Below are positions 9,856-18,522 of a stretch of DNA of 64,000 nt, one piece after another. The notes beneath the pieces were generated by a model. The model was not told the DNA's origin. It saw nothing but the letters and a program-made list of their open reading frames with translations, and searched no databases. Origin of the DNA: Gallaecimonas pentaromativorans (GTDB lineage: Bacteria; Pseudomonadota; Gammaproteobacteria; Enterobacterales; Gallaecimonadaceae); assembly GCF_003751625.1 (NCBI RefSeq), contig NZ_RJUL01000008.1, positions 143,236 to 207,235 of the forward strand. The letters are read 5' to 3'. Within the stretch, counting starts at the first letter, position 1, and every line of letters starts with the position of its first letter. The position numbers and the translations under genes are program-made.

Positions 9856-11931
9856 ATGACCCCGCGATTTTCCCACCTGGCCATTGCCGTAACGACCATT
9901 TTGCTCAGCCAGCCCGGTTGGGCCGACGACGACCAGGTAGAACGTATCGAGGTGCTGGGCAGCCAGGGCAATATCACCGACTTGGGCACCGGCCTTGGCC
10001 TGGATGAGCGTCAGACCCCGCAATCAATGACGGTGATAGGCCAGGATGTGCTGAGCGATTACCGGCTCAGCACCCTTAACGAGGTACTGGATTACACCCC
10101 GGGGGTAACGGTTGAGCGGGTGGAGACGGACCGCACCTATTTCACCTCCCGTGGCTTTGAGATAAACAACATCCAGGTAGATGGCCTGGGTGCACCCTTT
10201 TATTCCGATGTGGTCAATGGCGATATTGATCTGAGCATGTACGACCAGGTGCAGGTGCTGCGCGGCGCCGGCGGCCTGATGGCGGGGATAGGTAACCCGG
10301 CCGCCACCATCAATCTGGTGCGTAAGCGCCCCACCGACGACACCCGGGGTTATGTGAATCTGAGCGCCGGGCGCTGGAGCGATTATCGCGGCGAGGTGGA
10401 TGTGTCAGGCAGCCTGGCCAGCAACCTGCGCGGCCGTTTTGTGGGCAGCTACCAGGACAAAGACTCCTACATCGACCTTTACAGTAAGACCCTGTCGTCC
10501 CTTTACGGTGTGCTGGATACCCGCCTGGGCGACAACACCTTGCTGACAGTCGGCGTTAATTACCAGGAGAGTAAACCCGAGTCGCCGATGTGGGGCGCCC
10601 TGACCCTGGCCTATACCGACGGTTCGCCAACCCACTTTGACCGCTCGTCCAGCACCTCGGCGGATTGGGCTTATTGGAACAGTTACAACACCCAGGCCTT
10701 TGCCGAGCTTGAACACCGCTTTGCCAACGGCTGGAGCGCCAAGCTGGCATATAACTACCGGGCCTCTACCCAAAGCGGCGACCTGTTCTATGTCTATGGC
10801 ACTATTGACCCGGATACCAATGCTGGCCTTATCGGCTATGCCAGCCGTTACACCCTGGACAGCCACGCCAACCAGGTGGACTTGTCCCTTTCCGGCCAAT
10901 ATCAGCTGTGGGGCAAAAGCCACGAGCTGATGCTGGGGGCCAACTGGGTCGAGAACAAGCTCACCGATCAATCCTTGTATGACTTTGTTAACGGCTTTCC
11001 GCTGATTGGTGATTTCACCCAGTGGCACGGCCAGGCGCCTTACCCCAACCTGATTGATGGTGCTGATGGCTCCGATCTCAAAGACACCCAAAAGGCGATT
11101 TACGGCGCTACTCGCCTTAATATCACCGATAGCCTGCATGTTATTGCCGGTAGCCGGGTGGTTCGCTACCACAGCCAGGGCACCAGTTACGATGAGCCTG
11201 AAGACACCAAGGTCAACGACAAGGTCATTCCTTACGGCGGGGTGGTATACGACGTAACCGATGCCTTGTCGCTCTACACCAGCTACGCCAAAACCTTTGA
11301 CCCGCAAACCGAGCGCACCCTTAGCGGCCACATGGCGCCGTCCGAAGGCAAAACCCTAGAAGGGGGTATCAAGGGCGAATGGTTTAATGGCGGCCTCAAC
11401 GCCAGCCTGTCGGTGTTTAAAAACGAGTTCAACAACCTGGCCACCAGTCTTGGCCGCTACCAGGGTCAAACCATCTACGAGGGCCGAGATTTTCAAACCA
11501 AGGGTTTTGAAGCGCAGCTGAGCGGCGAGCTGAGCGACGAGGTCTCGGTGCTGCTTGGCTATACCCAACAGAACATTGAAGACGCCGACGGCAACACCAC
11601 CCGCCGCTATGTGCCCAAACAGAGCTTCAAGGCCCTGGCCAGCTACAGCCCAAGCCAAGTCGAAGGCCTAAAACTGGGGGCCAGCATGCGCTGGCAATCG
11701 AACATCTATGTCGATGCCACCTATAACGACGCCGGCGATACGGTGCGGGTTAACCAAGGGGCCTTTGCTCTGTACGGACTCTTTGCCAAATACCAGTTCA
11801 CCCCCAACATTACCGGGCAGCTGAACCTCAATAACATCACCGACAAGACCTATTACAGCAGCCTCTATTGGGATCAGGCCTTTTACGGCTCCCCCCGCAG
11901 TTACACCGCCTCCCTGACCTGGAGTTTTTAA
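9856..11931 (+). CDS. TonB-dependent siderophore receptor (FhuE/FpvA-like)
   Basis: A 691-residue receptor starting at the ATG at 9856 (AAAGGAC ahead; signal LAIAVTTILLSQPGWA). TonB-box-like VERIEVLG follows. The plug carries siderophore-receptor features: DERQTPQSMTVIGQDVL, LNEVLDYTPGV, FTSRGFEINNIQVDG, VLRGAGGLMAGIGNPAATINLVRKRP. The barrel ends SYTASLTWSF. Such receptors import ferric hydroxamate or mixed siderophores with TonB energy. The Fur box upstream supports this. The ligand cannot be read from sequence alone. There is no siderophore synthesis gene in the window, so a xenosiderophore is possible. Confidence 0.94.
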   Translation: MTPRFSHLAIAVTTILLSQPGWADDDQVERIEVLGSQGNITDLGTGLGLDERQTPQSMTVIGQDVLSDYRLSTLNEVLDYTPGVTVERVETDRTYFTSRGFEINNIQVDGLGAPFYSDVVNGDIDLSMYDQVQVLRGAGGLMAGIGNPAATINLVRKRPTDDTRGYVNLSAGRWSDYRGEVDVSGSLASNLRGRFVGSYQDKDSYIDLYSKTLSSLYGVLDTRLGDNTLLTVGVNYQESKPESPMWGALTLAYTDGSPTHFDRSSSTSADWAYWNSYNTQAFAELEHRFANGWSAKLAYNYRASTQSGDLFYVYGTIDPDTNAGLIGYASRYTLDSHANQVDLSLSGQYQLWGKSHELMLGANWVENKLTDQSLYDFVNGFPLIGDFTQWHGQAPYPNLIDGADGSDLKDTQKAIYGATRLNITDSLHVIAGSRVVRYHSQGTSYDEPEDTKVNDKVIPYGGVVYDVTDALSLYTSYAKTFDPQTERTLSGHMAPSEGKTLEGGIKGEWFNGGLNASLSVFKNEFNNLATSLGRYQGQTIYEGRDFQTKGFEAQLSGELSDEVSVLLGYTQQNIEDADGNTTRRYVPKQSFKALASYSPSQVEGLKLGASMRWQSNIYVDATYNDAGDTVRVNQGAFALYGLFAKYQFTPNITGQLNLNNITDKTYYSSLYWDQAFYGSPRSYTASLTWSF

Positions 11932-11957
11932 AAAAAGCCGCCTCGAGCGGCTTTTTT
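11931..11957 (+). terminator. Rho-independent terminator of the siderophore receptor
   Basis: Stem AAGCCGC / GCGGCTT with loop CTCGA, flanked by A- and T-runs. Confidence 0.9.
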
Positions 11958-12016
11958 ATTCTCAAGGGTCGGCACTTTGGTAAGCTCGAAGAAAATGCTC
12001 TGACAAGGAAAGCAAG

Positions 12017-12409
12017 GTGCCAGTGACTCCCCTTTATGCCGCCGTGCTGGCGGTGCTGCTGATCGCATTGAGTGTCCGTACCATCCGTGAGCGGCGCCGC
12101 GCCCGGGTGGCCATTGGCTGTGGTGGCGACCCGCGGCTCGAGCGCGCCATGCGGGTGCAAGGCAACTTCACCGAATACGTGCCCATGACGCTGCTCCTGA
12201 TGTGGCTAACCGAGAGCCTATGGGGGCAGGGCGCAGCCTTGCTGCACCTGCCGGGCATGTTGCTGCTGGTGGGGCGGCTTTTACATGGCTACGGGGTAGC
12301 GCAACTGGATGAGCCCTACACGTTTCGCATTACCGGTATGTGGCTGACCTTTTTGGCCATGGCGCTTTGCGTGTTGGCCATTCTGGCCCGTTACCTGCTG
12401 GCGTTATGA
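12017..12409 (+). CDS. MAPEG family membrane protein
   Basis: A 130-residue protein with four hydrophobic helices, starting at GTG 12017 (AAGGAA ahead). The block ERAMRVQGNFTEYVPMTLLLM is the MAPEG signature (R..GNF.EY.P). The second conserved segment is LLLVGRLLHGYG. Relatives such as YecN are inner-membrane proteins related to microsomal glutathione transferases. Enzyme activity of bacterial members is mostly unproven. It begins a tight run with the DUF3224 and GNAT genes. Confidence 0.9.
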   Translation: MPVTPLYAAVLAVLLIALSVRTIRERRRARVAIGCGGDPRLERAMRVQGNFTEYVPMTLLLMWLTESLWGQGAALLHLPGMLLLVGRLLHGYGVAQLDEPYTFRITGMWLTFLAMALCVLAILARYLLAL

Positions 12410-12418
12410 GGAGGTAGC

Positions 12419-12871
12419 ATGCGCGCAATACTGACCCTGTTATGGCTGCTGGTTTTACCGGCGCAAGGAGAGACGCTAATGAGTCAACACACTGCAACCG
12501 GCACCTTTGAGGTGAAACTCGATGCCCAGCAAGACGCCAACAGCCCCCTGGGCCGTTGGCTGCTGGGCAAAACCTTCGTCGGCGACCTCAAAGGTCACAG
12601 CCTTGGCCAGATGCTGGCCTATGGCGACCCGCGTAGCGGCTCGGCGGGTTATGTGGCGCTGGAGGTCTTTACCGGCAGCCTCAATGGTAAAGAAGGCGGC
12701 TTTGCCCTTGCCCATAAGGGGGAGATGGACCAAGGCCAGCAGCAACTGGAAGTCTCTGTGGTGCCGGGTAGCGGTAGCGGCGCCCTCAAGGGGATCAGTG
12801 GCCGGTTGCAGATAGATATCAAAGACGGCCAGCACTTCTACCACTTTCAATACCGCCTGCCCGAGCCATGA
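12419..12871 (+). CDS. DUF3224 domain protein
   Basis: A 150-residue product if the ATG at 12419 is used. That start has a strong AGGAGG site and yields a signal-like N-terminus (AILTLLWLLVLPAQG). The DUF3224 domain itself begins at a second ATG (12479, MSQHTATGTFEVKLD), which has its own AAGGAGA site. Family members are usually cytoplasmic, around 120-140 residues, with a GTFEVKL start and a G-SG-L-GISG core as seen here. Function unknown. Its stop overlaps the GNAT start. Confidence 0.85.
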   Translation: MRAILTLLWLLVLPAQGETLMSQHTATGTFEVKLDAQQDANSPLGRWLLGKTFVGDLKGHSLGQMLAYGDPRSGSAGYVALEVFTGSLNGKEGGFALAHKGEMDQGQQQLEVSVVPGSGSGALKGISGRLQIDIKDGQHFYHFQYRLPEP

Positions 12872-13344
12872 ACATCAGAGCCATCGAAAGTCGCGACTGG
12901 CCAGCACTGATGGCGGTGCAGGCCGCCTGCTACACAGAACTTGAGCCAGAGAGCGAAGCGGCCCTCAAAAGTAAATGGCAGTTGGCCCCCGCCACCTGCC
13001 TGGCCTTGGCTGACGCCCAAGACCGGCTGGTGGGATATTGCCTGGCTCACCCCTGGAATGGCCAGGCGCTACCCAAGCTTGGGGTGAAAACCACCCCTGC
13101 TGACGGCGAGCGGCTCTATCTTCACGACTTGGCTATAGCCCCCTCGGCCAGAGGTAAAGGCCGGGCGAAATCGCTGGTTGAAGCGGTACTCAAGTGTGCC
13201 AAAAGGCAGGGCTTTAAGAAGGTCACCTTGGTGTCGGTGCAGGGTTCACAAGGGTTTTGGCAAGGTTGCGGCTTTGCAGCCAGTGCCCGCCAGGCACCGC
13301 CCGACTACGGGGACGAGGCTCAGGTAATGGCCCAGCACCTGTAA
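12868..13344 (+). CDS. GNAT family N-acetyltransferase
   Basis: A 158-residue GNAT enzyme. The acetyl-CoA loop is at residues ~88-105: LHDLAIAPSARGKGRAKSLVE, the R/Q-x-x-G-x-G/A type. A FWQGCGF turn typical of the fold's end follows. It would acetylate an amine using acetyl-CoA in the cytoplasm; substrate unknown. The start overlaps the DUF3224 stop (ATGA at 12868), showing coupling. Confidence 0.9.
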   Translation: MNIRAIESRDWPALMAVQAACYTELEPESEAALKSKWQLAPATCLALADAQDRLVGYCLAHPWNGQALPKLGVKTTPADGERLYLHDLAIAPSARGKGRAKSLVEAVLKCAKRQGFKKVTLVSVQGSQGFWQGCGFAASARQAPPDYGDEAQVMAQHL

Positions 13345-13362
13345 GCCCGGAGCCGGGTTGTG

Positions 13363-13390
13363 GGGCGCCGCATCATGGCCAACGGCGCCC
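13363..13390. repeat. Eight-base inverted repeat between convergent genes
   Basis: GGGCGCCG / CGGCGCCC with a 12-base spacer, no T-run. It lies between the GNAT and rsd stops and could slow transcription from both sides, but it is not a canonical terminator. Confidence 0.4.
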
Positions 13391-13403
13391 GAGGGGTGGA
13401 GCG

Positions 13404-13871
13404 TTAGGCCAGTTGGGTTTGGTGCTGGTAAAGGGCGGCGATCAGCTTGTCTTCAAGGGCGAAGCGCTGCTCCAGGGTTTCTCCCAGGGCTGACAAGTCG
13501 CCATCAAGGTTTAGCAAGCTGTCTTCGTCTTCTAGGTCTTGGTATTTGTCATTGAAATCCAGTACCAACTGGGTGGTGTCGGTTATCTTGGGGTAGATGC
13601 GCTGGGCCAGCGCCTTGCCTTCTTCACTGCGTTTTTCGCAGCCCATCACCACCTGCTCAAAGACCTCAAAGTGGCCAGCAGAGATGTAATCGAGCAAAAT
13701 AGCGCAGAAGTTCTCCAGTTGATCGGCATCCGGCAGAGCGGATTGGCCTGGGCCCTTGGCTGCCAGTTTGCAGTAGGTGACCAGGAGTTGTTGGCGGGTT
13801 GCCAGCCAGCGATCGATGGTGTCGCTGGCGCCGCCCCATTTTTCTTTGGCTTGTTCGAGCTGGGTGAACAT
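13404..13871 (-). CDS. rsd: Rsd/AlgQ anti-sigma factor
   Basis: A 155-residue all-helical protein. The start MFTQLEQAKEKWGGASDTIDRWL, then RQQLLVTYCKLAA and LENFCAILLDYISAGHFEVFEQV, are the Rsd/AlgQ signature. Rsd binds the housekeeping sigma factor in stationary phase and shifts RNA polymerase to alternative sigmas. The ATG at 13871 has GGGAG upstream; a start five codons earlier is less likely. It diverges from nudC with about 100 bp between, the same arrangement as in Escherichia coli. Confidence 0.94.
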   Translation of the reverse strand: MFTQLEQAKEKWGGASDTIDRWLATRQQLLVTYCKLAAKGPGQSALPDADQLENFCAILLDYISAGHFEVFEQVVMGCEKRSEEGKALAQRIYPKITDTTQLVLDFNDKYQDLEDEDSLLNLDGDLSALGETLEQRFALEDKLIAALYQHQTQLA

Positions 13872-13971
13872 AGTGGTCTCCCTCATTTGGCCATGGCGGG
13901 TACGGCTGCCATGTCTCTATCTCTAATGAAAAGGCCGGATGGGATCAACACTTTTCCACAAGGAATCCAAC

Positions 13972-14781
13972 ATGTCAGAGCTGTATGTGTCTTTCCCCTC
14001 ATATACCGATGAGGCGTTGTGGTTACTGGTCAGGGGTGATCAGGTGTGGCTTGACGAAGGCCAGTTACCCACAGGAAATAAGGCGGTTCTCCCCAGTTTT
14101 GACACCGAGGCGCCGGCCATTAATGTCGGGCTCTGGCAGGGGCGTACCGTGCTGATGGTGGAATGGCCAGACCGCAATGCCGAGCCGGAGCGCGGCGCGT
14201 TCAGCGGCCTGCGGCCCTTTATGGAGCAGGGCCAGTCGCAACTGTTCCAACTGGCTGGCCGCGGCGTGCAATTGGCCAATTTTTTCCGTACTCATCGCTT
14301 TTGCGGCCAATGTGGCGCGCGGATGCGGGTGGTGCAGGAAGAGTTGGCGACCCACTGCGACCACTGCCAACACCGCTGCTACCCGCGTATTTCGCCGTCG
14401 ATGATCGTGGCCATCAAGCACGGCCGGCAACTGCTGCTGGGTCAATCGGTGCGCTTTAAAAACGGTATGTACTCCACCTTGGCCGGCTTTACCGAGCCTG
14501 GCGAGTCCATGGAAGACACGGTGCGCCGCGAGGTAATGGAAGAGGTGGGGGTAACGGTGAAGAACATCCGTTATGTCTGCTCCCAGAACTGGCCATTCCC
14601 ACACTCGATGATGGTGGGCTTTATCGCCGATTATGACAGCGGTGATATTCGGGTCGACCCGGCCGAGCTGCAAGACGCCGCTTTTTTTGATATCGACGCC
14701 CTGCCGCCGCTGCCGGTTGAGGGCACCATAGCCCGGTACCTGATTGAACAGGCGCTGGCCGAGATCCGCAGCTCGCTGTAA
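13972..14781 (+). CDS. nudC: NAD+ diphosphatase / NAD-RNA decapping hydrolase NudC
   Basis: A 269-residue Nudix hydrolase. The zinc ribbon is FCGQCGARM with HCDHCQ. The Nudix box is complete: GFTEPGES, then REVMEEVGV, with all catalytic Glu present. The family motif SQPWPFPxS appears as SQNWPFPHS, a Pro-to-Asn change in the substrate specificity block. NudC cleaves NAD(H) to NMN plus AMP and removes NAD caps from RNA. The ATG at 13972 has AAGGAAT upstream. Confidence 0.94.
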   Translation: MSELYVSFPSYTDEALWLLVRGDQVWLDEGQLPTGNKAVLPSFDTEAPAINVGLWQGRTVLMVEWPDRNAEPERGAFSGLRPFMEQGQSQLFQLAGRGVQLANFFRTHRFCGQCGARMRVVQEELATHCDHCQHRCYPRISPSMIVAIKHGRQLLLGQSVRFKNGMYSTLAGFTEPGESMEDTVRREVMEEVGVTVKNIRYVCSQNWPFPHSMMVGFIADYDSGDIRVDPAELQDAAFFDIDALPPLPVEGTIARYLIEQALAEIRSSL

Positions 14782-14824
14782 AACACTTTGCCCGCACCTG
14801 GGGGGCGGGTAAGATGGCCCTTCT

Positions 14825-14843
14825 CTTAATGCAAATCGTTATC
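14825..14843 (+). promoter_or_regulatory. Putative Fur box before the reductase fusion
   Basis: CTTAATGCAAATCGTTATC matches the Fur consensus at 14 of 19 positions, including the right half almost perfectly. It ends nine bases before the ATG, where bound Fur would block both promoter escape and leader. Inference; weaker than the box at 9757. Confidence 0.55.
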
Positions 14844-14851
14844 ATAAGCAG

Positions 14852-17293
14852 ATGTCATCAAAGAAGTGGACGCAGCGGATCAGTTTCAGGGTGCACCAGT
14901 GGCTGGGGCTGGCCAGCGCTGCCGTGTTGTTGGTGGTGGGCCTGACCGGCGCCTTGCTGGCCCTTGAAGACCCCATCACCCAGCTTTGGCCTGCTCCCAA
15001 GGTGGCGGTTAGCGGAGCGGTGCTGAGCCCGCCGCAGCTGGTGCCGGCTCTGGCCTTGCCGGGCAAGACCTTAAGCCGCATCTATCTTGATGACGACCCG
15101 GCCCAGCCTGGCCGGGCTCTGTATTTTGTCGATAACAGCCAAGAGCTTTACTGGCGCGCCTTCAATCCCTACACCGGGCAAATTCTCGGGCCACGGCCTG
15201 CGCTGAGCGGCTTTTTCGCCGAGGTGATGGCCATCCATCGCTGGTTGCTGCTGCCCCGGTCCGTTGGCAGTGTGATCACCGGCAGCGCCGCCCTTTGCGC
15301 CATCGTGCTGCTGATTGCGGGCCTAGTGCGCCGGGCGCCGGATCGCATCGGCCGCCTCAAAGACTGGCTGGCCTGGAAAAAGGGCGCCAAGGGGCGCCAT
15401 GCCCTGTGGCAGTTTCACGCCTTGCTGGGTACCTGGTTTTTTATCCCGCTGCTGATCATGGCCCTGACCGGCCCTTATTTCGCCTTTGACTGGTACCGCC
15501 AAGGGGCCACCTCGCTGCTGGCCTCACAAAGCGTGGCCAAGACGCCGGCCAGTGAGACCAAGGGGCTAAACCTTGAGGCGGCCTGGCAGGGGTATCTCAA
15601 GGTGCGGCCCGATGGCCACTATGCCCGCTGGCAGATGCCCCGTGGCCCCAAAGGAGCGCTGGTGGTGCGTTACCTCGAAGCGGACGCTCCCCATCATCAT
15701 GCCTATTCCTTTGTCAGCCTGGACGCCCTGAGCGGCAAGGTGCTGGCCCATAAGCGCTACTCCGAGCTCCGCGGTGGTGATGCGCTACTCGCCAATGTCT
15801 ATGCGCTGCACACCGGCCTTTATTTTGGCCTGGCAGGGCACGTTATCTGGTCGCTGGCGGCCCTTGCTTTTGGCTCTTTTGCGGTCACCGGGGTCTGGCT
15901 CTTTGTGGTGCGCCGGGCCCGGCCCAAGAACAGCCAGGCTGGCGCTGCCGATACCCTTATCGCCTATGCCAGCCAAAGCGGCACTGCCGCCGCCTGCTCA
16001 GAGCGTCTTAAACGCTGGCTGGACGGCCAAGGAGTAAACAGCCATCTGGCAACCCTCGCCACCCTGGAGCCGGCCCAGCTCACCCAATACCGGCAGGTGT
16101 TGTTGCTGGCCGCCACCTATGGCGAAGGCCAGGCCCCCGATGCGGCATTAGCGTTCCAGCAGCGGCTGAGCCAGGGTGGGGTGTCGCTGCACGGGCTTGA
16201 AGTGGCGGTGCTGGCCTTTGGCGACCGCCAATACCAGCATTTTTGCGCCTTTGGCCATTGGCTGGCGGCGCAGCTGACCGAGCTAGGGGCCAGCCTGCTG
16301 CTGCCGGTCACCGAGGTAGACAGAGGCGCGCCGGGTGCCATCGATGCCTGGCACCATAACCTGGCCGGGCGCCTGGCCCTGGAAGCGGCCGAAACCGTCG
16401 ACGACTGGCAAGAGGCCATGGTGATGGCCAACCGCTGCTTGAACCCCGGCAGCCAAAGGCCGGTGCACGACCTGCACCTGGCCGTCGATGGCGCCTATCA
16501 GGCGGGCGATCTCCTCGAAGTCTTACCCCAGCGGGAGGAATCCTGGGCGCGCGCGCAGCTGGCGAGCATTGGGCTCGACCCAGCCGCCCTGGTGTTGGTG
16601 GACAACCAACTGCTGCCCCTTTGGCAGGCCATCGCCCTGCACCGCGAATATGCGCCGCTCTGCGGCCTTGGCGCCCAGGATTATGTTGACCAGCTCACCC
16701 CGCTGCGGCCCCGCACCTACTCGGTTGCCAGTGACCAGGGGCCGGTCAGGCTGATGGTGCGCGAGCAGCGCCTGGCCGATGGCGGCTCTGGGCTGGCCTC
16801 TGGCCTGCTAGCGAGCTGCCGGCCAGGCCAGCGCCTCAAGGTACGGCTGCGCCATCACGGCAGCTTTCACCTGCCCAGCGATGACAAGCCGCTTATCCTG
16901 CTGGGGGCTGGCACCGGTCTGGCGCCTTATCTTGGTTTTTTGGAGGCGCGCCAGCGCCTGGGACACAAGGCGCCGCTGTGGCTCATTTTTGGCGAGCGCC
17001 ACGCCCAGCAAGACGATTATTACCGCGCCGAGCTTGCTGCTTTTGAGGAGCTTGGACTGGTAAGCCGGTTGGATAAGGCCTGGTCCCGCGACCAGGGCCA
17101 ATATGTGCAGCATTGCCTTGCCGATCAATCGGATTTGCTTGAGCGCTACCTGGCTGGCGGCGCCCATCTTTACCTTTGTGGCGCCTTGGGCGGTATCGGC
17201 AAAGGGGTATCGGCGATGCTTGATGAACAGTTGGGCGAGACCGCCGTTGCAGCGCTGCAACAGCAAGGGCGGCTGCACCGCGATTTGTATTGA
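14852..17293 (+). CDS. PepSY / flavodoxin / NAD(P)H reductase fusion, probable iron reductase
   Basis: An 813-residue fusion. Residues 1-355 are a PepSY-associated membrane domain with several helices and conserved His (RVHQWLGLAS, IHRWLLLPRSVG, HALLGTWFFIPLL, ALHTGLYFGLAG). Residues ~365-510 are a flavodoxin (IAYASQSGTAA, LAATYGEGQAPD). Residues ~530-675 are a CysJ-like FAD domain (LTPLRPRTYSVAS), and residues ~680-813 bind NAD(P)H (LLGAGTGLAPYLGFLE, LYLCGALGGIGKGV). Electrons would pass from NAD(P)H through FAD and FMN to haem or iron across the membrane, fitting reduction of imported ferric siderophore. A putative Fur box lies just upstream. Confidence 0.88.
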   Translation: MSSKKWTQRISFRVHQWLGLASAAVLLVVGLTGALLALEDPITQLWPAPKVAVSGAVLSPPQLVPALALPGKTLSRIYLDDDPAQPGRALYFVDNSQELYWRAFNPYTGQILGPRPALSGFFAEVMAIHRWLLLPRSVGSVITGSAALCAIVLLIAGLVRRAPDRIGRLKDWLAWKKGAKGRHALWQFHALLGTWFFIPLLIMALTGPYFAFDWYRQGATSLLASQSVAKTPASETKGLNLEAAWQGYLKVRPDGHYARWQMPRGPKGALVVRYLEADAPHHHAYSFVSLDALSGKVLAHKRYSELRGGDALLANVYALHTGLYFGLAGHVIWSLAALAFGSFAVTGVWLFVVRRARPKNSQAGAADTLIAYASQSGTAAACSERLKRWLDGQGVNSHLATLATLEPAQLTQYRQVLLLAATYGEGQAPDAALAFQQRLSQGGVSLHGLEVAVLAFGDRQYQHFCAFGHWLAAQLTELGASLLLPVTEVDRGAPGAIDAWHHNLAGRLALEAAETVDDWQEAMVMANRCLNPGSQRPVHDLHLAVDGAYQAGDLLEVLPQREESWARAQLASIGLDPAALVLVDNQLLPLWQAIALHREYAPLCGLGAQDYVDQLTPLRPRTYSVASDQGPVRLMVREQRLADGGSGLASGLLASCRPGQRLKVRLRHHGSFHLPSDDKPLILLGAGTGLAPYLGFLEARQRLGHKAPLWLIFGERHAQQDDYYRAELAAFEELGLVSRLDKAWSRDQGQYVQHCLADQSDLLERYLAGGAHLYLCGALGGIGKGVSAMLDEQLGETAVAALQQQGRLHRDLY

Positions 17294-17359
17294 TTTACGG
17301 CAAGGGTTCGGTGGCAACTGCTGTTACAATGCGGCCGTTGTGAACATTGAGGCGGCATT

Positions 17360-18424
17360 ATGCGCGAGTTGAAAAACGATCGTTACTTAAAAGCCCTGCT
17401 TCGCCAGCCGGTGGACCAAACCCCGGTGTGGATGATGCGCCAGGCAGGGCGCTACCTGCCTGAGTACAAGGCCACTCGCGCCGAGGCGGGTAGTTTCATG
17501 GACCTTTGCAAGAACGCCGAGCTGGCTTGCGAGGTCACCTTGCAGCCGCTGCGCCGTTACGCCCTAGACGCCGCCATTCTGTTTTCCGATATTCTTACCA
17601 TTCCTGATGCCATGGGGCTGGGCCTGTACTTTGAAACCGGCGAAGGCCCCAAGTTCGAGCGCCCGATAAAAAGCGCGGCCGACATCAAGGCCTTGCCGGT
17701 GCCGGACCCAGAGCAGGAGTTGGGTTATGTGATGAATGCGGTGCGTACCATCCGCAGCGCTCTTGATGGCGAAGTGCCGCTGATTGGTTTTTCCGGCAGC
17801 CCCTGGACCCTGGCCACCTACATGGTGGAAGGGGGCCCGACCAAGACCTTCTCCAAGATCAAAAAGCTGATTTTCTCCGAGCCGGCCCTGGCCCACGTGA
17901 TGCTGGATAAATTGGCCGATGCCGTCACCCTTTACCTCAACGCCCAAATCAAAGCTGGTGCCCAGGCGGTGCAGATCTTCGATACCTGGGGCGGGGTGCT
18001 GTCAGGCCCGGCGTACCGCGAGTTCTCCCTTAAATACATGGAGAAAATCGTGGCCGGCCTTATCCGCGAGCACGAGGGGCGCCGGGTGCCGGTGGTGCTC
18101 TTTACTAAGGGCGGCGGCCTGTGGCTCGAAGACATCGCCGCCAGTGGCTGTGACGCCGTGGGCCTCGACTGGACCATCGACATAGCCGATGCCCGCCGCC
18201 GCATCGGCGACAAAGTGGCGCTGCAGGGCAACATGGACCCGTCCATGCTCTACGCGCCGCCGGCGGTTATCGAGCAGGAAGTGGCGCGCATTTTGGCCGG
18301 CTTCGGCCAAGGCCCCGGCCATGTATTCAACCTGGGCCACGGCATCCACCCCGACGTAGACCCGGCCAACGCCGGCGCCTTTATCGACGCGGTTAATCGC
18401 CTCTCCCGCTCCTACCACGGTTGA
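17360..18424 (+). CDS. hemE: Uroporphyrinogen decarboxylase
   Basis: A 354-residue cytoplasmic enzyme that decarboxylates the four acetate side chains of uroporphyrinogen III to give coproporphyrinogen III in haem synthesis. Signature one is [15 protein letters not shown] (Arg27 and Arg31 for substrate binding). The catalytic Asp77 is present in [13 protein letters not shown]. Signature two is [17 protein letters not shown]. Length equals the E. coli enzyme. It closes the rsd-nudC-hemE block; the reductase fusion is inserted between nudC and hemE. Confidence 0.97.
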   Translation: MRELKNDRYLKALLRQPVDQTPVWMMRQAGRYLPEYKATRAEAGSFMDLCKNAELACEVTLQPLRRYALDAAILFSDILTIPDAMGLGLYFETGEGPKFERPIKSAADIKALPVPDPEQELGYVMNAVRTIRSALDGEVPLIGFSGSPWTLATYMVEGGPTKTFSKIKKLIFSEPALAHVMLDKLADAVTLYLNAQIKAGAQAVQIFDTWGGVLSGPAYREFSLKYMEKIVAGLIREHEGRRVPVVLFTKGGGLWLEDIAASGCDAVGLDWTIDIADARRRIGDKVALQGNMDPSMLYAPPAVIEQEVARILAGFGQGPGHVFNLGHGIHPDVDPANAGAFIDAVNRLSRSYHG

Positions 18425-18428
18425 GCCC

Positions 18429-18453
18429 AAGCCCCCTTCACGGGGGCTTTTTG
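18429..18453 (+). terminator. Rho-independent terminator of hemE
   Basis: Stem AAGCCCCC / GGGGGCTT, loop TTCAC, T-run after. Confidence 0.9.
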
Positions 18454-18522
18454 TTGCCGGCGTTTGTTTTCTCTTTGTTTCCTGCCAATACTCAAATCCC
18501 CAAGGGATGTAAGGAAGGCAGG

